A stretch of DNA of 64,000 bases, taken from the NCBI GenBank assembly GCA_963210315.1, contig OY723319.1, positions 310,001 to 374,000 on the forward strand, in the 5' to 3' direction. The notes under the pieces were generated by a model. The model saw only the letters and a program-made list of their open reading frames with translations. It was not told the DNA's origin and searched no databases. Numbering within the stretch: position 1 is the first letter of the stretch; the number at the start of each line of letters is the position of its first letter. This stretch comes from Rhynchopus euleeides (Eukaryota; Euglenozoa; Diplonemea; Diplonemida; Diplonemidae). Position numbers and translations under genes: made by a program. Positions 31,284 to 41,889 of this stretch are shown here, one piece after another.

Positions 31284-31580
31284 TTACACAATGATTTTCG
31301 GGAAGACGACGTTGAGAAGCTGCCAGTACGCCAGCACGACGAAGAAGAAGATGAGCATCACGATATGCTCCTTGTCGCAAACCCGCGGCTGTGCGGTGCC
31401 CACCTGGCACGGGGACGTCACCTGCACCTCTCCATCCACCTCGCCGCAGCAAGCGCTGCCCACAGTGATGGACACATCCTCCGTGCACGCCGGCGCCGAG
31501 TCGAACGCAGCTTCGCAGTCCAGCTCCGTCACAGACACAACCACAGCCTGCTGCTGCACAGACACGGGCGCCGCAGACAT
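31284..31580 (-). CDS. Small Cys-rich protein with C-terminal membrane anchor
   Basis: 98 residues from the ATG at 31,580 (an in-frame ATG 51 codons upstream is less coding-like). Residues 1-74 are polar to mixed, with six cysteines including a CC pair (ACTEDVSITVGSACCGEVDG). A single hydrophobic segment, MLIFFFVVLAYWQLLNVVF, sits close to the C-terminus and is preceded by CDKEH, so a tail-anchored or type II/III topology is likely. No signal peptide. I recognise no family. Codon use is GC-rich, as in the confirmed genes, which is the main reason to believe it. Confidence 0.5.
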   Translation of the reverse strand: MSAAPVSVQQQAVVVSVTELDCEAAFDSAPACTEDVSITVGSACCGEVDGEVQVTSPCQVGTAQPRVCDKEHIVMLIFFFVVLAYWQLLNVVFPKIIV

Positions 31581-32337
31581 CGCTTGTTCTTTCTTGTGTT
31601 GGGGATACCCTTCTTCGATGGACAACACAAAATAAACGCAAAGAGCACCTATGGTGGTGTGCGTGGTGTGCGTGTCCAGGCCCAACCATTCTGCGGTAAC
31701 TTCGGAGGAATCCACCAAGGCCGCACACATCACAAAAAATCTAGCTACAACCTACACCCTCCCTTCCTCCCTGGAGGGGGCATCCTTCGCACTCCGACAG
31801 TGCTGTGACACTCCAGCACGCAGGCAGTGTTTGCACCACGTCGGCACCAGTGCACTGCCCACTGATACCAGGCTGCCCCGGGGCCCTGGGTGCGCAACCA
31901 AACGGGTGAACCAGCCTGGGGGGGTGGGGGTGGGGCGCCCATTGCCTACTGCACGATGCCTGCTTCAGCTATCCTGCACCAGGAAGCATACCACTCGGGA
32001 GCATCTTGGCTTTGGCCACACAGAGTCGCGGCGACTCGGGTTAGGTTGGTGGGGCGGAAGGGAGAAGGCATGGCCACGCTGTGACATGGCCCCTGACGGG
32101 ACCAGCACAATATGGCCCGAGAATGGATAACCAAGAAATGACTGCTGGCTGAGCTATTTGTTTTGAACGTACGCAGTTATACACACACAACAATAATAAG
32201 TTTTCTGAGAACGAATCCCTCCCTCTCCGATTCATCTGACCAAGTAAGCAGACCGCCACTAGAGTAAGCAACAGGCCTCCAGAGCAAGGCCTCGGGGCAG
32301 GCAGTGGTGGCGGCAGTGGTGCCTTTGGGGTCAAGGC

Positions 32338-32808
32338 CTACAGAGGCTTGAGGAACAGGTCAGCCTCGGCCTCCCTGCGGCGGCGCAGCCCCGCCTCCAC
32401 GCTGGATCCGGGGTTGCGGTAGAGGACCAGCGCAGCCCTGATCTGGTCCCACTGCTTCTCGCGCAGCACACGCGAGATGGTTGCGAAGCTGCTCTTCCCG
32501 TAGAAGTGTGCCCCCAGGTTGTATGCGAAGCTGAGGATCGCCCCGCGCTGGTTGGTGTTCAGCTCCTCCCACACGGGGATCGCCTCCAGAGGGGGCAGGA
32601 ACTTGTCCTGCACCTGCTTCTCGAGGAGCTGCACCGCCGTCGCCTCCGTGATGGTGTCACCCAGCACCCACGCGCTGCCGTCAAGCTTCCGCGTCGCCCC
32701 ATACCCGATGGTGATGGGCAGGTTCCCCGTCAGCGGGTCGGGGTAGGCAGACAGGCGCAGCCCCTCGAACTTCTGGATCAGCTCCAGCCCTGCCTGCAGG
32801 CACGGCAT
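32338..32808 (-). CDS. Truncated GH24 (phage-type) lysozyme paralogue
   Basis: 156 residues, covering only the GH24 muramidase domain. The catalytic pattern is intact: Glu in KFEG, Asp nine residues on in AYPD, and Thr in ITIGYG. The family cleaves the glycosidic bond between MurNAc and GlcNAc in bacterial cell walls. About 500 bp including 40 bp of 3' flank are near-identical to 35,976-36,470, but homology ends just upstream of the domain. The signal peptide and Cys-rich repeats of the full-length gene are missing, and the first four residues (MPCL) come from the junction. It is either a 5'-truncated pseudogene, a cytosolic form, or an exon joined to an unseen leader (TGCAG precedes the homology). 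Confidence 0.7.
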   Translation of the reverse strand: MPCLQAGLELIQKFEGLRLSAYPDPLTGNLPITIGYGATRKLDGSAWVLGDTITEATAVQLLEKQVQDKFLPPLEAIPVWEELNTNQRGAILSFAYNLGAHFYGKSSFATISRVLREKQWDQIRAALVLYRNPGSSVEAGLRRRREAEADLFLKPL

Positions 32809-32819
32809 GCTGGGCTACT

Positions 32820-34086
32820 CTGAACCGATATCTCAAGGTAAACCCTGGACACCTGTGATATGTATCTGTGTGGGAACTCTGGGGAACGGGGGGGCAGAAT
32901 CACTGAAAGGGCGCCTCGTATTATCTTATTTAGCGCACCGCACAAACAACAACAAGTCCCCCTCTCTTAGTTTGTGAGCAATGCGCCAGGGGCATTCCTT
33001 CCGTATTTGGCAAATTCTCCGGCAGAGTTCATCGCCCCTTCTCACAAACAGGAAAAGTGCACCGAAACACACCTCTTCCGCGCGCGCCACAGAGAATGCA
33101 ACCGAACCGAAGTCCTCCTTCGGCATGCAGGGTGAGGGAGGGGATCTGTGGGGGCAAAACAAAATCAACCCACCCGCAAGCCTTGCTCGTGGAGCCGTTG
33201 TGGTAAAGCTGCAGAAGCTGCCGATCCGAAGATCTTGTGAGGTGGGAATCCGGGGGGGGGGGGGGGGGGAAAGCCATATGTCACACGCACACAGGCTTGC
33301 ACTGCAAGATCCCAGCTGCAGTGCACTGGGGACATACTGTCTCTGTGCCGGCTGGAGGGGCAGAAAAAAATCAGAGAAACCAGAGAAACCGTTGCCTGAT
33401 GTTGGCTCTCGCGCCCTGGGGGGGGGGGGGGGGGGCGGGTAGCCTTCCCCGAGGCGCACAGGAGGACGGCACGAAACGTGTTGCAAGAAACACATTAGGC
33501 GAGCCTGCCCATCGGCGCAGCGTTCGGGGGATACGTTTTGTTTTGAATTTGCGTAGGGCCCGACTGCAGAAACACCACACAGCCTGTCGGGGCACAAAGA
33601 GCCCGGGGTTTTGTTTGTGATCAGGAGCGGATGAAGTGATGAACGCCCATCGGTGGCTCCAGCTCCCTGTAGAGGGCGGCTTTCGACAAAAGAAACGAAG
33701 ACATGGGGTGGATTGTGAGGCGGATTTGCTGGGGGGGGGGGGGAACGATACGTGCCCCCCCCCCCCTTCCCCGCCCTGCCTGATGCGTGATGCAGAGGAC
33801 AGCGGTGTGCGAAAAGGCTATCGCTATGGCGTTCTTCCAAAACATTCAATCTGACGGCAGGTGCCCACTGCATGGGACATGCGGCCCCCCTCTGACCGGA
33901 AGGCAGCAGGGGTGAGTGCGACGGGCTGAAGTAGCGGATAGTCTGTCATGGGCAGTCCCGAGGTGCTGTAGAACTTGCGGGAGGTCAAACACAGGGGTTA
34001 TGCTGCAAGGCGGGCGATCCCCGCCCAGGGCAAGGCGCAGGGCCCGCCTCCCTGCCACTGCCCGCCCCCCCCCCCCCCACCCCGGA
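32820..34086. other. Intergenic, C- and G-tracts
   Basis: No gene supported. Long frames here are Pro-rich translations of C-tracts. Confidence 0.4.
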
Positions 34087-34095
34087 GCCTGGAAG

Positions 34096-34952
34096 CAGGC
34101 ATGTCGCTAAGCGTCGACCGTCGACCCAGTGATTTTGGGTTTCCCCCCCCATAAAAAAGCGTCGACCCAGTGGACTGGGTTGACGCTTGGTCGAGGCTTG
34201 GAGCGTCGACCTAGTGGAACTGGGTTGCCATTCAAGCCTGGACCAAGCGTCAACCCATTTATTACACTGGGTCGACGCTAACCTAGCGTTGGCCCGGTTA
34301 CACTGGGTCGACGCTCACCAAGCGTCGACCAAGCGTCAACCCACTTTCACTGGGTCGACGTCGAAGAGAGTATGGTTTTGCAGGAACAGATGCTCACTAC
34401 CGTGGCCTCCGGCGGCTGGGGGGCTCCGCCCCCCAGACCCCCCTGTGGCGTATGTCTCGTACTCAAGTCATTCGATTCCCATCAGGTCAGGGAATCCACC
34501 CACTCCAGTAGCCTCAGGAGGACGCAGCCAACTCACACAGAATCTGTACGCCCACAATGAACAGATGCTCACTACCGTGGCCTCCGGCGGATGGGGGGCT
34601 CTGCCCCCCAGACCCCCCATCTCGCGTGCCCGTCTAGTAACCAAGTCCTTGCGCTTTGACGGCCGTGACATATCAGGGGGCAGCGTCGAAATCATGGTCC
34701 CGAAAGCCATTTTTTGGTTTCCTCCGGCACCCGACGGCGCGAGCGGGAGAGGAACCACGGAAGGAACCCAGCGCCTCACACCGTGCCCACCTAGTGGTCC
34801 ACCGATGGGAAAATTCAAAATTTGGCAACACGAGCGCGCGCGAAGCGCGCGCGAGAAAAGTTGACCCCTAGTGTTTTCCCCCCTGATCCCCCCCCAAAAC
34901 AGGAGCGTCAACCCACCAAATCTCCAAAATCGAAAAGTTAGCGACAGGCCTG
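34096..34952. mobile_element. TIR element with perfect 9-bp TSD, copy 1 (857 bp)
   Basis: TIRs CAGGC(A/C)TGTCGCTAA, with target duplication GCCTGGAAG at 34,087-34,095 and 34,953-34,961. Nine-base duplication is typical of Mutator-like elements, though no MULE transposase is present to confirm. Left third: iterated GTCGACCCAGTG and GCGTCGACCAAGCGTC motifs. Then the GC-hairpin module twice (about 34,390 and 34,566), and a GCGCGCGCGAAGCGCGCGCG hairpin at about 34,833. Close to the copy at 41,890. Confidence 0.92.
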
Positions 34953-34961
34953 GCCTGGAAG

Positions 34962-35975
34962 AACAAGCTCTGATGCGACGGGCCGTTCACACCCCACCAC
35001 ATCCCACCCCCACCCCCCGCACACACATGTGCTTGCAAGCATGCGCATACTCTCCTCCAAAACGGCCATTCCTTCTCCCACCCTTTTTTTGTTCTGGTTT
35101 ATTTGAATTTCTGTTGGAGTAATGCACTCATCACTCCTTTGATTCTGGAAGGAGCCTTCACGGTGGGGACGCCTCAGCGGGGGGGGGGGGGGGGGGTGTG
35201 TGGGTAGAGGGACAACCCTTTTCGGGAGTCTCAGCTCGGATTGGTCTGTACCCACCCCCACCCCCACCCCCTCCTCGAAGGAGCCTGTTGTTCGCCTAAA
35301 ACCGACTGAAGATCTCAAAAAGAAAGCGGAGTCTATACTTTCCGTTGTTCGGACTGGCGGGTATCTGAGAAATATAGGGGGGGGAATGCTAAACAAAGAC
35401 AAAGGGTGAGGAAGCACATCGACCACTCGAAATATATAGACCTCCAGGCCGTCTGGAGGGATGGTGGGTAGGCGTGTGGGGGCAGGCGTCTTGTGCGCCG
35501 CACAGCTTATTGGTTTTGGTGTTGCTGGTGCACGCGCAGGGGGTGCGGCACAGCCACAGCTCAGCAGAGCTGCAGAATCTTCGATTTTGTTGGAATTTTA
35601 TTTCGTGCAGGGCCAGCAGCACCCGAGCGAACCTCCTGATGCTGCCCTTTGAGGGGCACACACAGCCTCGTCGTATTGCAGAGACCGCGGTGCTCTCCCC
35701 AAAGGCACACTGCACAGAAGCGCACAGACGCAGCACGTCCCCCACACAACACACACCAGGCACACCAGCGATTAAACACAGGTTTGTGGAATGTCCCGAA
35801 TTTAAGCGGTTTTGACCGGTTTGTGACAGCCGACCCGCCACGGCATAACAGACGAATCACAAGAAGAACGGCAGAGAGGGGAGAGCGTGTGTGAGTGTGG
35901 AGGTATCGTCAGAGAGTTCGCTCGGCGCGACCTGCACTAAAAGAAAAGAGATTGAACGTGCCCGTCTGTGTGTGG
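34962..35975. other. Intergenic
   Basis: No gene supported. TTTTCGGGAGTCT near 35,219 matches 27,406. G-tract at about 35,179-35,196. Confidence 0.4.
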
Positions 35976-36470
35976 CAGGCAGTGGTGGCGGCAGTGGTGC
36001 CTTTGGGGTCAGGGCCTACAGAGGCTTGAGGAACAGGTCAGCCTCGGCCTCCCTGCGGCGGCGCAGCCCCGCCTCCACGCTGGACCCGGGGTTGCGGTAG
36101 AGGACCAGCGCAGCCCTGATCTGGTCCCACTGCTTCTCGCGCAGCACACGCGAGATGGTTGTGAAGCCGCTCTTCCCGTAGAAGTGTGCCCCCAGGTTGT
36201 ATGCGAAGCTGAGGATCGCCCCGCGCTGGTTGGTGTTCAGCTCCTCCCACACGGGGATCGCCTCCAGGGGGGGCAGGAACTCGTCCTGCGCCTGCTTCTC
36301 GAGGAGCTGCACCGCCGTCGCCTCCGTGATGGTGTCACCCAGCACCCACGCGCTGCCGTCAAGCTTCCGCGTCGCCCCATACCCGATGGTGATGGGCAGG
36401 TTCCCCGTCAGCGGGTCGGGGTAGGCAGACAGGCGCAGCCCCTCGAACTTCTGGATCAGCTCCAGGCCCG
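35976..36470. repeat. Segmental duplication partner of 32,296-32,795
   Basis: The two blocks start with the same GGCAGGCAGTGGTGGCGGCA and run through the lysozyme domain with only scattered substitutions. Homology ends near the hinge-domain border. Direct orientation, 3.7 kb apart. Confidence 0.9.
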
Positions 36471-37185
36471 CCTGCGGCACCTTGCCTGACGACACCAGGG
36501 GGGGCGGGGGCGGGGGCGGGGGCGGCACTGCGTTGGACGTGCAGCACTGCACGTCCGACGGGCCGCTGCATTTGCCTGCGGTGCGTGTCCCGGTGCATGC
36601 GCTGGTACCAATGCACTTCCCCTGCACACCACTCACAGTGCACGTGCCGTAGTCAGGCGTGCAGCACTGCACGTCCGACGGGCCGCTACATTTGCCTGCG
36701 GTGCGTGTCCCGGTGCACGCGCTGGTCCCAATGCACTCCCCCTGCACACCATCCACAGTGCACGTGCCGTAGTCAGGCGTGCAGCACTGCACACCCGATG
36801 GGCCGGGGCACTTGCCTGCGGTGCTCTTGCCAGTGCATGCGTTGGCCCCAATACACTCCCCCTGCACACCACTCACAGTGCACGTGCCGTAGTCAGGCGT
36901 GCAGCACTGCACACCCGACGGGCCGGGGCACTTGCCTGCGGTGCTCTTGCCGGTGCAGGTGGAGGACAGGATGCAGTCGCCGTCAATCGCATCCACCGAG
37001 CATGCACCGTATGTGCAGCACTTAATTTCTGAGGGGCCCTGGCACAACCCCGAAGTCGTCACACCCTTTCCGGTGCATTGAGATGTGTGGATGCAGTTGC
37101 CCGCCACACCATCCACGTTACAGTTTTCCGCAGAGACGGCTGTGGCACAGGCCAGCACCGCCACCATCACACCCACACGCTGCAT
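36016..37185 (-). CDS. Secreted GH24 lysozyme with five cysteine-rich repeats
   Basis: 389 residues from the ATG at 37,185, where a signal peptide (MQRVGVMVAVLACATAVSA) begins. Five repeats of about 40 residues follow, each with six cysteines in a pattern like C-x-V-x-G-x-x-G-x-C-I...C-x-G...C-x-G-P-S-x-V-x-C-C. A poly-Pro hinge comes next, then a GH24 muramidase domain (about 240-389). The E-x8-D pair (FEG to AYPD) and the Thr of TIGYG are present. GH24 is a phage and bacterial family, and similar Cys-rich modules accompany secreted peptidoglycan hydrolases in some eukaryotes. I infer an acquired bacteriolytic enzyme for digestion or defence. The repeats may bind cell wall. A start 20 codons upstream exists but would bury the signal peptide. 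Confidence 0.88.
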   Translation of the reverse strand: MQRVGVMVAVLACATAVSAENCNVDGVAGNCIHTSQCTGKGVTTSGLCQGPSEIKCCTYGACSVDAIDGDCILSSTCTGKSTAGKCPGPSGVQCCTPDYGTCTVSGVQGECIGANACTGKSTAGKCPGPSGVQCCTPDYGTCTVDGVQGECIGTSACTGTRTAGKCSGPSDVQCCTPDYGTCTVSGVQGKCIGTSACTGTRTAGKCSGPSDVQCCTSNAVPPPPPPPPPLVSSGKVPQAGLELIQKFEGLRLSAYPDPLTGNLPITIGYGATRKLDGSAWVLGDTITEATAVQLLEKQAQDEFLPPLEAIPVWEELNTNQRGAILSFAYNLGAHFYGKSGFTTISRVLREKQWDQIRAALVLYRNPGSSVEAGLRRRREAEADLFLKPL

Positions 37186-39243
37186 TTTGTGTCCTGGCAA
37201 CAGAGATGCGTGCGGCACGCCTGTGGTGGAGGGTGATATGTGCAATGCGCGGCACCCAAATGTCGAGGCGGGAAGGGGAAAGTAGAAAAAGACTTGGAGT
37301 TGCGTTCTCTGTTTGTCCTAACGGGACCTGTTGGTACATGCCTGCAGGAGACCGAACGCTGATACGAGTCCTTTTAATGCGATAAACAAGATGACGAGCC
37401 CCCCCCCCCCCCTTCACTCCACGACCGCACAGGCTGTGTCCAAGTCACAGGGAGTAGAGAGCGATGATATACGTTCAACCAATCACTCGGACCGGTTACT
37501 CAAGTTGTCCCCATTGGGCACACATTGTGGTGCCGGTTCGCGAAGCCACCCGACCTGTGTGGTATCGACAATATGAACCAACCCGATTTGTGGGGAATCG
37601 GGGGTAGGGCCTGGGTGTTTGGGTGGGTGGGGGTGGGAAGGGGGGAAATCGTTGAGGACGGCCCGTGCTGTTATGTTCCTGCGAAAGGCACACAGAAATA
37701 ACAGAAAAAAAAAAGGAAAAAGCGCGCACCGCCACCGCCAGCCCCGGAACACACACACACACCACAAACCCCATACCCCCCACTCGCGCGCTCTCCCTAC
37801 TTTGCAAAAGGAGAATCAAATCGAAGCCATGATTTGCAGTGCTTCAGACCTTTCACAGGCCTGTTGTGATGTTCCCTTTGGTCCCAACAGACAGGACCTC
37901 CCCCCCCCCCTTCCCCAGCCACACAATACCCTCCTACCCCCCACCAGCACCAACAAGGTAATGTGGTCCACACCATCTTCCCTCCGTCCGCCCCTATACC
38001 TCTCTCCCTTTCCCCTCCTCGCATGTGTTAGTGATTCAGAGCGTGGAGACACAGTAGTATCAATTAATTTTAAATTAAAAAAAATCGTTTCTCTTGTGGC
38101 GGCAGCGGAAATCCAACACAGCAATAGTGGGGAGTGTGTGTGGGAGGGGCAGGGAAACGGGCGGGAGTGGTGGCTGTGGTGTGGCATATGTATGTACACA
38201 CACACAGCACACCAAAACATAAAAAACCCCCCACACCCCCCCCCCCCACACACACACACAACTGGTTTGACGAGCGGTCGGCATCAGCGCACCGCCTGTG
38301 CTCCCCAGAGAAAAGGGGGAAGAGAAGAGAGAGAGGGGGGAACAGGAGATCGGGGAGAAAGTCTGGGGTAGTGGCAGGTGGGGCGTACATCGCCTCCGTC
38401 CTCTTCAGAGGAGGAAGTTTGGGCAGATGGGGAGGGGGCATATGTGTGTGTGTGGAGGGGGGAGGGGGGTGTGTGTGTGTGTGTTCTTTCCCTCACGCAT
38501 GTTTTTTTACGCCCTCATCGGGATATATCGTTTTCAAGGTTTTGGGCACACCCATATGCACAAATCACCCCCCCCCCCTCTCCCCTCCCCTGAACGGGAC
38601 GGGAAAAAAACTTTGTGAGAGTATAAACGAAACCCTTTGGAATGGCGTCCTCAGACGAGCCTCCGGAGTCTCTGCTGGGGGGGTAGTGCTGCATTGTCAG
38701 GGGGGGGGAACGCGGGAGGGGGATTTTGTTGCAGCTTTAGCAGGGGTGGTTGCTAACTCAGAAAAAAATCGCGGGGTGGGGGGGGGGGGTGTAGGTGTGT
38801 GTGTGTGTACTGCATCTACAGTGCAGAGCCAAAAAAATACACCCTCAACCCCACCCTCTCTCCCCCGTTTGATGTTAGGTTGTGCCAGATACGATATCAG
38901 CCCCCACCCATTAGACACACGCAAATCTCCTCCCCTCGAGAGTGATCTCTACAACGCGTGTGGTGGGTGACGGGGGGGGTTCTTCTTCGTTTATTTTTTT
39001 TGAGATTAGAAGCAAAGATGGCGGCGGTCGGCGGCGGCCGGGTCGGGAGAGGGTCTGACTGCCTTACAGAAGAAACCAAAACTACCTTGGCACACACAAC
39101 AACAACAACAACCCCCCCTTCCCCTCCCGTTCCCCCCCCCCCACCCCCAATACCCCCATGCGTATCTATCACACATCAGTGTATCACACGGGGTGGGTGG
39201 GGGGGGTGGGGGTGGAGGGGTCGCGACAGGAGCAACCTATCGC
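37186..39243. other. Intergenic, simple repeats and an 85-bp repeat copy
   Basis: No gene supported. It includes a diverged copy of the 85-bp repeat at 37,300-37,383, and several CA/GT runs (37,750-37,765, 38,230-38,260, 38,440-38,480). Confidence 0.4.
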
Positions 39244-41154
39244 TTACTGGAAGGTCTTCCTCTTGCGCACGAACATCTCGGGGACGTTGTCGCTGTGGGG
39301 GGTGGTGGTGGTGGTGGTGGTGGTGGTGGTGGTGGTGGTGGTGGGGAGTCTTCGGTCGGACATAAGACACAAAACATCAATATCAAAAACGCGTCTCGTG
39401 GGAGATGGGGGTAACTCAGCCACCGCTTTTCCGTTGCATTAGGCACCGTTCAGTGCAAAAGCTGACGTACGGAGGGGCGAAGGCAGGGAGCAAAACACCA
39501 CTCGTTGGCCTGATGAAGGGTGGTGTTTGTTCCGTTCGCCCCCCTTCCAACCTTGCAAGAAAACTGTTGCTGCAAGTGGTAGAAAAACAAATACGCACAG
39601 GGAAGTCGTCTTCTCTAGTCCTCCCTTGACTCCCTAGTCGCACCGAAGGTGCTTAAACAAGTTTACTGAATGTGGTGGTGGTGGTGGTGTGTGTGTGTGG
39701 GTGTGAAAAAGACAGTGAATGCAGGAGGGGGTCAAAAAAAGAAAAACCTAGACTCGAATGGAGGCTGGTTAACCCCCACCCACCCACCCACCCCCCCCCT
39801 CTCCCTCTCCGTCGCCCAACAAAAAAAAAGAACTCCCCGGCAATCCTTTCTCGGACATACTTGTAAGGCGCCACCTTAGTCACGACACCGTGGCCCACGG
39901 TCTTGCCACCCTCACGGAATGCGAAGTGCTGGCCCTCCTTCAGAGCCACAGGGAAGGCCAGCTTCACCAGCACCTCCTTCTGGTCGCCAGGCATCACCAT
40001 CACGAAGTCCGCCTCCATCTCACCCGTCGCCACGGCCTTCTTGTCCTTCTTCGACACAGCCTGCTTCTCGCCCTGGCACTCGGGGAAGTCGATGTTGCCA
40101 GTCACATCCGCAGTCCTGAAGAAGAACTGGGGGCGGTAGTTCTGGTAGAAGGGCTTCGAGCGGCCACCCTCCTCTTCGGACAGGATGTACACCTGCGTGG
40201 GGTGGGGTGGTGTGGGGGGGTGGGGGCGCTACAGCGACTGGTAGAACCTACACGAAATAGAGAAAGGCGCAACGGCAAGACGAACATGGGCCAGTGGGGG
40301 GCCTTCGCTGCTCTGTGTCAAAGTGTGCCAGGTTGCAGCCTGTGTTGTCAGGCGGCTTCACTTTTTTTTTGATTTTTTTTGAGCGAAGCCCCCCAGTGGG
40401 GTAATACCATGGGGGGCTTTCGCTCGAAGCGCAGAAAGGTGAGAAAAAGTGGGCCGCCGCACGACACCTGGTTGTGAAGTGACACAGTTTGACGCACAGT
40501 GACACAGAGCGAAGGCCCCATGACATCGTAAACGAGGGTGTGCATCTGCAACATCCCGCAATATCCTGCAAGATTCTGACATACGTTGGCCGAGAAGTCG
40601 TTGACAGGCAGCGACTCACCGGGCTTCGACAGCACCATGCCGCGCTGCACATCCTTCGGGGACAGGTCCTGGCACATGATGCCGACGTTGTCACCCGCCT
40701 CAGCCGTCTCCAGCGTCTTGCGGAAGGTCTGCATCCCCGTGCACACAGTGGGGGTCACCTCCTTGCGGTAGCCGACAAGCTCCAGCTTGTCCTTCAGGTT
40801 CAGGGACCCGGTCTCCACCGACCCGGTGCACACCACACCCTTACCGGGGACGTGGAAGGTGGACTCCACGGGCAGCAGGAAGGGCTTGTCGTTGGAGCGC
40901 TGCGGGGTGGGGACCGTGGCGTCGACCTGCTTCATCAGCTCCAGCACGGTGGGGACCCACTGGTCGTTGCCCTCCAGGGCACGCAGGGCGCTGCCGCGCA
41001 CGAAGGCGGTCTTCTCGGGGTCGAACTTGTGCAGCTCCAGCAGCTCCTTGATCTCCTCCTCCACCAGCTCAGCCATGTCCTCCGCCTCAGACGCGTCCAG
41101 CATGTCCATCTTGTTCACGAACACCACCAGCTGCGGGATCCCGATCTGGTTGGA

Positions 41155-41193
<39 letters not shown>

Positions 41194-41580
41194 CGTCGCA
41201 GCCACGACGAGGATGGCACCGTCCATCTGGGCCGCACCGGTGACCATGTTCTTGACGTAGTCCTGGTGGCCGGGGCAGTCGATGTGCGCGTAGTGGCGGT
41301 TCTCCGTCTCGTACTCAACGTGGGTCGCGTTAATCGTGATCTTCCTGTCCTTCTCCTCGGGAGACTTGTCGATGGAGTCGTTGTCCTGCGCCTTCGACAG
41401 GCCCATCTTGGACAGCACCGTGGTGATGGCGGCGGTGAGGGTCGTCTTGCCGTGGTCGACGTGACCGATCGTGCCGATGTTCAAGTGGGGCTTCGACTTG
41501 ACGTGCACCTCGGGGGCCATCAGGGCCGAGGTCGTGGAGAAGGCACGGCGCCCCATCATCGAGACAATCCTGCTGCTCAT
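39244..41580 (-). CDS. TUFM: Mitochondrial translation elongation factor Tu, three exons
   Basis: Exons 41,580-40,585, 40,192-39,861 and, in my preferred model, 39,292-39,244, giving 458 residues. It delivers aminoacyl-tRNA to mitochondrial ribosomes. A presequence ([20 protein letters not shown]) precedes the GTPase domain: GHVDHGKT at 39-46, DCPGH at 101-105, NKMD at 156-159, GSAL at 197-200. Domains 2 and 3 follow, with [10 protein letters not shown] across the first intron. Odd points: switch I reads DRKITI where the family has [14 protein letters not shown] replaces DCPGHADYV, and domain 3 has a Lys-rich insertion ([17 protein letters not shown]). The last exon is uncertain. An alternative acceptor at 39,666 would give the end NKLV (exon 39,665-39,653, 446 residues). 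I prefer the distal exon ([15 protein letters not shown]) because its codon use matches the gene and it is in phase. Confidence 0.9.
39293..39860 (-). other. EF-Tu intron 2 (preferred model)
   Basis: Donor GTATGT after TACAA, acceptor CCCCACAG before CGACAACG. It contains a (GGT)n microsatellite just upstream of the acceptor, read as (ACC)n on the coding strand, which serves as the pyrimidine-rich tract. A nearer acceptor at 39,666 is also in phase. Confidence 0.6.
39301..39343. repeat. (GGT)n microsatellite
   Basis: About 13 tandem GGT units. It lies in the predicted EF-Tu intron next to the acceptor. The poly-His frame across it is an artefact. Confidence 0.95.
40193..40584 (-). other. EF-Tu intron 1
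   Basis: Donor AAC|GTATGT, acceptor CCACGCAG|GTGTACATC. Removing it joins FSANV to YILSEEEGG, the continuous domain-3 sequence of EF-Tu, so the boundaries are secure. Length 392 bases. Both EF-Tu introns use the donor GTATGT. Confidence 0.93.
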
Positions 41581-41889
41581 CTTGCCAACAGTGGGTCGGG
41601 TTCCGACGGAAACACAAAGGGTGTGGGGGTGGGGCGGGACGAAACGCCTGGCCGGAGGATGAGTTGTGTGTCAGCAGTAGGATGGGGTGGCGGGGTGCAG
41701 GGACGTGCGCAAAAAATACCCCCCCCCCCCCTTTCTCAAAACCGGATCCGAGACGCCAAAGGGGGTGGCTGCGGGGTGAGGTGGGGCGGGGGATCGAGCT
41801 GCACACACACACACACACAGTCGCTCTGCTGCGTCTGTTCCGAAACAGACATCGCTTGCCCCCCCCCCCCCCACCTCCACCTCCTCCCC

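Noticed and set aside
39176..39370. Poly-His frame
   Set aside because: Translation of the (GGT)n microsatellite in the predicted EF-Tu intron.
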